Shown: positions 59,284 to 64,000 of the stretch, in pieces
Numbering within the stretch: the first letter of the stretch is position 1
Layout: every line of letters starts with the position of its first letter
NCBI GenBank assembly: GCA_905214925.1
Contig: CAJMOB010000002.1
Span: 116,532-180,531, forward strand
Direction of reading: 5' to 3'
DNA from: Scybalomonas sp905214925
Lineage (GTDB): Bacteria; Bacillota; Clostridia; Lachnospirales; Lachnospiraceae
DNA length: 64,000 bases
Notes under the pieces: generated by a model
The model's database searches: none
What the model was told of the DNA's origin: nothing
What the model saw: the letters and a program-made list of their open reading frames with translations, nothing else
Program-made: the position numbers and the translations under genes

Positions 59284-60456
59284 TTATTCTGCTAAACGAA
59301 CTGGACCAGAACCAATTTCTACTACATAAAAGTCCGCTTTGTACCCAATTTTTTGTTCATATTCTTTTCCAACATTTTCAATAAAAGTATCGATTTTATC
59401 AGCTTTTACAATGCTTACTGCGCAGCCACCAAATCCTGCTCCTGTCATACGAGCTCCAATGACTCCTTCTTGCTTCCAAGCGGCTTCCACAAGAGAATCT
59501 AATTCGATTCCTGTTACTTCGTAATCATCTCGTAAAGAAATATGAGACTCATTCATTAACTGTCCAAACAGTGTTAAATCATGATTTTTTAACGCCTCTA
59601 CCGCTTTTACGGTTCTTTGGTTTTCATAGACGGCATGTTTTGCACGCTTCACACGAATTGGATCTTTAATTTCTGATTTTACTGCTTCAAACTCTTCTTC
59701 TGTCAATTCCCCAAGGGCTTTGATATGTTTTACTTTTTGAATTTCCGCTAATGCAGTTTCACATTCCTGTCTTCTTTCATTGTATTTGGAATCGCCTAAC
59801 CCACGCTTTTTATTGGTATTCATAATAACAATTTTGGCGTCATCAAGTTCCACTGGCGCATATTGGTATTCTAATGTAGCAGTATCTAAATAAATAGCAT
59901 GATCTTTTTTCCCCATAGCAATGGCAAATTGATCCATAATTCCACAATTAACACCAACAAATTTATTTTCTGCATATTGGCTATAAAGAGATGCCTTTAC
60001 CATATCCACATCTTTGAATCCATATAAATCAATTAAAATCTTGCTTGTAAGCACTTCTAAAGAAGCAGAGGAAGAAAGCCCAGAACCATTTGGAATCGTT
60101 CCAACACACGCAAAATCAAATCCTTCTGTTATTTCATAGCCATGTTCTTTAAACGCCCAAATCACTCCTTTTGGGTAGTTAGTCCAATTGGCTTCTTTTG
60201 AATATTGAAGATCGTCTAGAGAACTTTCTAAAATACCAAACTTTTCAAAATTCATAGAATAAAAACGAAGCTTTTTATCCGTTCTTTTTCGAACGATTCC
60301 ATAAGTTCCAATGGTAAGCGCACATGGAAATACATGTCCCCCATTATAATCTGTATGCTCTCCAATTAAGTTGACTCGTCCTGGTGCAAAAAATGGAATG
60401 ATTTCTCCACCTTCTCCAAAACTCTCTACAAACTTTGCCATTAATTCCTTTACCAT
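59284..60456 (-). CDS. galK: Galactokinase
   Basis: A 390-residue GHMP kinase phosphorylating galactose at C1. It has the galactokinase signature GRVNLIGEHTDYNGG, the ATP loop PNGSGLSSSASLEVL, the catalytic Asp in CGIMDQFAIAMG, and ARMTGAGFGGCAVSIV. GGAGGGTTAACG precedes the ATG. The promoter begins at the end of the upstream regulator gene. Confidence 0.97.
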   Translation of the reverse strand: MVKELMAKFVESFGEGGEIIPFFAPGRVNLIGEHTDYNGGHVFPCALTIGTYGIVRKRTDKKLRFYSMNFEKFGILESSLDDLQYSKEANWTNYPKGVIWAFKEHGYEITEGFDFACVGTIPNGSGLSSSASLEVLTSKILIDLYGFKDVDMVKASLYSQYAENKFVGVNCGIMDQFAIAMGKKDHAIYLDTATLEYQYAPVELDDAKIVIMNTNKKRGLGDSKYNERRQECETALAEIQKVKHIKALGELTEEEFEAVKSEIKDPIRVKRAKHAVYENQRTVKAVEALKNHDLTLFGQLMNESHISLRDDYEVTGIELDSLVEAAWKQEGVIGARMTGAGFGGCAVSIVKADKIDTFIENVGKEYEQKIGYKADFYVVEIGSGPVRLAE

Positions 60457-60513
60457 CGTTAACCCTCCATATTTATTATAAAATTTTTGTTTTAATTCAA
60501 TATTTATGTTTTT

Positions 60514-60542
60514 ATTATACTTTCAAAACCCCAAACTGTAAA
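60514..60542 (-). promoter_or_regulatory. galK-galT promoter
   Basis: TTTACA and TATAAT are separated by 17 bp on the minus strand, beginning 4 nt after the regulator stop codon. Confidence 0.75.
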
Positions 60543-60545
60543 TAC

Positions 60546-61484
60546 TTATTTTCCAGAATCATACACAATTTTTAATACTAAATTTTGAGCATGATCACCA
60601 AAACCTTCCCCAAAGAGATTCACGCCTCCTTGATGGATCGCATCTTCCTTTACTCCAATCCGAACAGAGATATAATCTTTTTCCTCTAAATGATAATCAC
60701 GAATGGTGGCTTTATTGCATAAGTTGCCATCTAAAAAAGAGCCTTTTTCTGTAATTCTCCATGTCTTTAACTTACCATACTGGGTATTTTTATCTGGCCA
60801 CCAAGTTGGATTTCTCTTGCCTCTTCTTCCTCCAAAATCACTTGGACACTCCCATGTTCCAGCTTCTACTCCGTTAATCCAAACGGTAATATCCGATTTA
60901 CAATTTAAATCATATTCATGTGTTTCGGAACAAAGTTCTGCTGATAATTCTAATGCTTTTGCTCTTTCTGTCATCAAAATGGTATTTGGAAATCGATATT
61001 CCACATATCCTGTTTTTCCAAACCATAGTAGTTGTGCTTCATGCCGATTTGGGCTATAAAAACAGCGTGGCTCATCTTCTTCATCAATCGGTCCATTTTC
61101 TCCAACGATTCCACAAGTAGGAACGACTTTATAGTCCACATAATTTCCAATTGGCATTTTTATGACTTCCGCTTGCTGTTTTAAGTCTTCTTCCGAAAAT
61201 AATGCCACATTTAAATGTTCCATTGTTTTGCAGCATACCTTTTTAGAGCCTCGAATTCCAGGCATTAACTTTGTTTCAATTAAATCTGCCTCTTCTAATG
61301 CTTTTACATGAACAGCAGCAGATGAGGTAGGTATTTTTAATCTCTCCGCTATTTCATTTACATTTAACTCATACTGGCATAAAAGTTTTAAAATTTTAAT
61401 TCGAACTTCTGATGAAAATGCCTTTCCAATTTTTATTAACTGTTCTTCTTCATCTAGCGATAATAATAACTCTTTTTCTCCCAT
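60546..61484 (-). CDS. ArsR-type regulator with large C-terminal sensing domain
   Basis: A 312-residue protein. The N-terminal ~85 residues form an ArsR-type winged helix (FSSEVRIKILKLLCQYELNV, LKIPTSSAAVHVKALEEADL). The remaining ~220 residues form an unrecognised domain with many Trp and Gly (VWINGVEAGTWECPSDFGGR, RNPTWWPDKNTQYG), resembling a beta-sandwich sugar-binding fold. Encoded directly before galK, it is the likely galactose-pathway regulator; the ligand is not known. Confidence 0.82.
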   Translation of the reverse strand: MGEKELLLSLDEEEQLIKIGKAFSSEVRIKILKLLCQYELNVNEIAERLKIPTSSAAVHVKALEEADLIETKLMPGIRGSKKVCCKTMEHLNVALFSEEDLKQQAEVIKMPIGNYVDYKVVPTCGIVGENGPIDEEDEPRCFYSPNRHEAQLLWFGKTGYVEYRFPNTILMTERAKALELSAELCSETHEYDLNCKSDITVWINGVEAGTWECPSDFGGRRGKRNPTWWPDKNTQYGKLKTWRITEKGSFLDGNLCNKATIRDYHLEEKDYISVRIGVKEDAIHQGGVNLFGEGFGDHAQNLVLKIVYDSGK

Positions 61485-61701
61485 TCCAATTTTTTCTCCT
61501 TTTTATCTATAATTTGTATTTACTTCCAAAAATCTTGTTTTATTTCATTATAGCATATCAACTCTTGTCTCGATACTCTTCTCATCAAATACAGTTTCAT
61601 GTAAGCATGAGCCTTGCTTTCCTCGTTATTATATCATTTATTTTTTAATTTCAAAACAACTGGATTTTAGAGTAACCTTTCTGAAAACTTAGCTTTCTGC
61701 C

Positions 61702-61730
61702 TTGACTATCAAAATAAAACATCGTATCAT
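61702..61730 (+). promoter_or_regulatory. Promoter of the secreted MBL protein gene
   Basis: TTGACT and TATCAT are separated by 17 bp, about 60 nt before the ATG. The remainder of 61485-61792 is the regulator's A/T-rich upstream region with no other gene seen. Confidence 0.7.
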
Positions 61731-61792
61731 AAATAGTGATAACTAACTGTTTCACAAAAGAATATAAAAAAATAGAATTAAGGAGTTACATC

Positions 61793-63361
61793 ATGTTAAA
61801 ATCGCAAAAGTTTCGAAAAACTTTTGGTAGACTAGGATTATTATTATTTTTCCTCTGTCTTCCTTTGCTTTCTCCTCAAACAGCACTTGCTAACCCTGGT
61901 GATAACTTAGATGTATACTATATGTATGTTGGACAAGGTGACGGTGCTTTATTAGAGAGTGATGGCAAGTATATGCTAATTGATTGTGGACCAGAAGATC
62001 ATGCAGAAGAAACATTAGAATTTCTTCGTTCTAAGGGTGTAAAAGAACTAGAGTATGTAATAGCTAGCCATGGACATCATGACCATATCGGAGGTCTCAT
62101 GACTGTTCTAAAGGAAATTCCTGCAAAAAAATTGTTTTTACCAACGCAAGCTCCTACAAAATCTACACCAAATGTATTGCGTATCTATAACCAATTCCTG
62201 CAAATTTTATGGGAAGAAGGTATTCAACCAATTCACCCAAACCCTGGTGAAATTATCTATTTTGGAACAACCAAAATCACATTTTTAGCTCCCCAACGTA
62301 GTAATTATGAAGCGTTAAATGACTCTTCCATTGTTGCAAAAGTAGAAAATGGAGATAACAGCTTTTTATTTACAGGAGATGCTCAAAATGTATCAGAACA
62401 AGAAATGGTTAGGTCTTACAAATACCAATTAAAATCTGACGTTTTAAAAGTTGGACATCATAGTTCTTGGACCTCCACCACTCCAGAGTTCTTATCTGCA
62501 GTGGACCCTTCCTTTTCTGTTATCTCTTGTGGAATTGGAAATGCTGCTGGTTTTCCAAGAAAGAAAACATTGAAAAACCTTCGTCCAAGCGATGTATATC
62601 GTACAGATTTGTTAGGTACGATCCATTTCTTTAGTGACGGTTCTACCATTTCTGTGGATCAAACAATGAGTCAACGCGCTCGTGTTGATGAAAAAACTGG
62701 TGAATTAAAAAACATTTATAACACAAAAGTAGAAAGTAATGTAGACGGTGTTTCATTAATGGGAAAAACCGAAAAGAGCGATCGTTACTTAAATATTACG
62801 GAAGATTTAACACTTTCCTTTTCTGCTGAATATGGTGTGACAAAACCTTCTACAACTAGCTATATGCTTGTTCCAGAAGGGGAAGCATATACCAATGGAA
62901 AATGGAAAAAAGGAAGTGTTGTAACAATTAATGATGATTTTAAAGGTTCTGTTTTTGTACGCTATAAAAATGGCGTGGGCGATTATCTTGCTCGTAAAAC
63001 AAATGAAATCTGTGTCGATACACGAGCGGTAAATTCTGTTACAGTTAACAGTGATGAAGACATTCACCTCTACTCTGTTGATACGGAAATTCCTGATAAC
63101 ACAATAGAAGTAGCAAATCCATTTACGATCTCATTTTTTGCAGACTTTGGTGCATCAGGTTATCATTCCATTGAATATCTTCTTGTAAAAGATGGTGAGA
63201 CATTTAGTCCTTATTCTTCTTGGGAACTTTCAAATGAATGTAAGATTGAAGAACCATTCAGTGGATATATCTATGTACGCTTCACAGATGGAGCAAATAA
63301 CACTGCTATTTACCGTACCGAACATATTATAGTAAATAATACAAATCCGATAGAATCCTAA
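61793..63361 (+). CDS. Secreted ComEC-like MBL hydrolase with two beta-sandwich repeats
   Basis: A 522-residue exported protein. The signal peptide (LGLLLFFLCLPLLSPQTALA) ends near residue 32. Next comes a metallo-beta-lactamase domain like the C-terminal domain of ComEC: YYMYVGQGDGALLES, IASHGHHDHIGGL, FTGDAQNVSE and VLKVGHHSSWTSTT. Two related segments of about 85 residues follow (each with a TxSFxAxxG start, xYxLVxxGE and VxYRxxxG end). The ATG at 61793 follows AAGGAG. No competence membrane domain is attached. An extracellular nuclease or phosphodiesterase is likely. Confidence 0.88.
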   Translation: MLKSQKFRKTFGRLGLLLFFLCLPLLSPQTALANPGDNLDVYYMYVGQGDGALLESDGKYMLIDCGPEDHAEETLEFLRSKGVKELEYVIASHGHHDHIGGLMTVLKEIPAKKLFLPTQAPTKSTPNVLRIYNQFLQILWEEGIQPIHPNPGEIIYFGTTKITFLAPQRSNYEALNDSSIVAKVENGDNSFLFTGDAQNVSEQEMVRSYKYQLKSDVLKVGHHSSWTSTTPEFLSAVDPSFSVISCGIGNAAGFPRKKTLKNLRPSDVYRTDLLGTIHFFSDGSTISVDQTMSQRARVDEKTGELKNIYNTKVESNVDGVSLMGKTEKSDRYLNITEDLTLSFSAEYGVTKPSTTSYMLVPEGEAYTNGKWKKGSVVTINDDFKGSVFVRYKNGVGDYLARKTNEICVDTRAVNSVTVNSDEDIHLYSVDTEIPDNTIEVANPFTISFFADFGASGYHSIEYLLVKDGETFSPYSSWELSNECKIEEPFSGYIYVRFTDGANNTAIYRTEHIIVNNTNPIES

Positions 63362-63445
63362 AATACGAAGAATAAATAGGTATCATAGATAGAAAGATAA
63401 TATTTGTGTTCTATCAAGTGATATGATAAAAAAGTGATATGATAA

Positions 63446-63491
63446 AAAAAGCTGAGAAATACGAAGAAAAATTCGTATCTCTCAGCTTTTT
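63446..63491 (+). terminator. Terminator after the secreted MBL gene
   Basis: AAAAAGCTGAGA-ATACGAA arms pair around GAAAAA, giving a stem of about 19 bp followed by TTTTTC. Confidence 0.85.
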
Positions 63492-63576
63492 CATTTATGC
63501 CAAGACAACAAGTCATTCAAGAGTATTTATGCTCACATATGGCGACTGTCTCGGAGTGTAAGAAGTTGGCAAAGTG

Positions 63577-63680
63577 AGTTATCCTATAACAGAACAAAGT
63601 GTGCGTTGCACACTCTTCGCGGCTTTAAGTTACTTCTAGCAATGCACACTTTGCGAGGAATTTTCTATAAAATAAAAAAA
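63577..63680. repeat. Terminator-associated repeat, copy 7
   Basis: TTATCCTATAACAGAACAAAG, then GTGTGCGTTGCACACTCTTC, GTTACTTCTAGCAATGCACA and TTTGCGAGGAATTTTCTATAAAATAAAAAA. Its right end is the U-tract of the tRNA operon terminator. Confidence 0.65.
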
Positions 63681-63705
63681 GAACCAATCTTTCGATTGAT
63701 TCTTT
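63678..63705 (-). terminator. Terminator of the tRNA operon
   Basis: AAAGAATCAATC and GATTGGTTCTTT pair over GAAA, followed by TTTTTTATTTTATAG on the minus strand. Confidence 0.85.
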
Positions 63706-63712
63706 GCTTTAG

Positions 63713-63783
63713 AGGCGACTAACGGATTTGAACCGATGATCAGGGAGTTGCAGTCCCATGCCTTACCACTTGGCTAAGTCGCC
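63713..63783 (-). tRNA. tRNA-Cys (GCA)
   Basis: A 71-nt cloverleaf. Acceptor GGCGACT pairs with AGTCGCC, discriminator T. The anticodon loop CTGCAAC carries GCA, and the T-loop is GGTTCGAATCC. CCA is not encoded. Last tRNA before the terminator. Confidence 0.95.
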
Positions 63784-63787
63784 ATAA

Positions 63788-63859
63788 TGACTCCAAGGGG
63801 ATTTGAACCCCTGTTACCGCCGTGAAAGGGCGGTGTCTTAACCGCTTGACCATGGAGCC
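63788..63859 (-). tRNA. tRNA-Glu (TTC)
   Basis: A 72-nt cloverleaf. Acceptor GGCTCCA pairs with TGGAGTC (one G-U). The anticodon TTC lies in the CCTTTCACG loop, and the T-arm is AGGGGTTCAAATCCCCT. CCA is not encoded. Confidence 0.95.
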
Positions 63860-63929
63860 GGATATTTAATAAAGATATTGTTGCATTGCGTATGCGATGT
63901 AACCATCAGCTTCAAGCCGCGATTAACAG

Positions 63930-64000
63930 CTCCCCCTGTTGGACTTGAACCAACGACACTGCGGTTAACAGCCGCATGCTCTACCGACTGAGCTAAGGAG
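63930..64000 (-). tRNA. tRNA-Asn (GTT), 5' end cut by the window
   Basis: Anticodon GTT lies in GCGGCTGTTAACCGC. The T-arm is GTTGGTTCAAGTCCAAC and the D-arm GCTCAGTCGGTAGAGC. Pairing with the 3' strand AGGGGGA implies that the first two bases of the acceptor stem lie beyond the window edge. CCA is not encoded. Confidence 0.93.

Overview
The window is AT-rich, gene-dense DNA from an anaerobic Firmicute, most likely a member of the Lachnospiraceae (Clostridia). This rests on gene content: a two-gene [FeFe] hydrogenase locus, YesM/YesN-type sensor-regulators beside sugar ABC transporters, Firmicutes-type galT, MetA with Glu111, an L10 leader, an IS200/IS605 element, strong A/T codon bias and GGAGG ribosome binding sites. 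No genus is claimed.

Layout. 1-2.4 kb: two possible tiny ORFs, an AraC-type regulator and KDPG aldolase (eda). 2.4-6.5 kb: hom divergent from thrC-thrB (threonine from aspartate semialdehyde). 6.5-11.2 kb: a truncated sigma-54 activator, an IS200/IS605 element (tnpA, tnpB) and kdgT-pdxA2. The IS lies directly against the kdgT start codon, which suggests an IS-linked deletion. 11.5-13.9 kb: a BsuBI/PstI-type restriction-modification pair. 14-18 kb: a MATE exporter, then metA and metY, divergent from overlapping promoters (direct sulfhydrylation route to methionine). 18.1-29.5 kb: a sugar-uptake locus with YesN, YesM, two solute-binding proteins, two permeases and a domain-swapped GH3 beta-glucosidase. 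29.7-34.5 kb: a DUF2798 membrane protein, an ArsR-type regulator, an ABC exporter and an Rpn-type nuclease. 34.8-36 kb: rplJ-rplL with an L10 leader. 36-40 kb: a ferredoxin-nitroreductase, an HxlR regulator, a PEBP protein, a TraB/ChaN-like lipoprotein and a PHP phosphoesterase. 40-45.5 kb: [FeFe] hydrogenase with a GltD-like flavoprotein partner, a eukaryotic-type HisA and a Crp/Fnr regulator. 45.7-49.3 kb: two tandem leuD-leuC pairs. 49.4-49.8 kb: a tandem pair of probable small RNAs. 50-51.5 kb: a GNAT acetyltransferase and an AEC transporter. 51.6-54 kb: rpmG-secE-nusG-rplK-rplA. 54.2-57.5 kb: a secreted subtilase, a SurA-like protein, a VOC protein and an MBL hydrolase. 57.7-61.5 kb: galT, galK and an ArsR-type regulator. 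61.8-63.4 kb: a secreted ComEC-like MBL protein. 63.7-64 kb: tRNA-Cys, tRNA-Glu and tRNA-Asn, the last cut by the window edge.

Three patterns are not explained by ordinary annotation. First, imperfect inverted repeats of about 70-200 bp sit against intrinsic terminators; the terminator U-tract runs into a conserved ATTyTATAGGAAA-like end. Second, two near-identical promoter-to-terminator units of about 75 nt carry a C-rich, anti-Shine-Dalgarno-like segment. Third, the usually contiguous rplKAJL cluster is split by about 16 kb of unrelated genes, and rplL is not followed by rpoB. All coordinates come from reading the sequence; family assignments come from motif recognition, and no database search was run.
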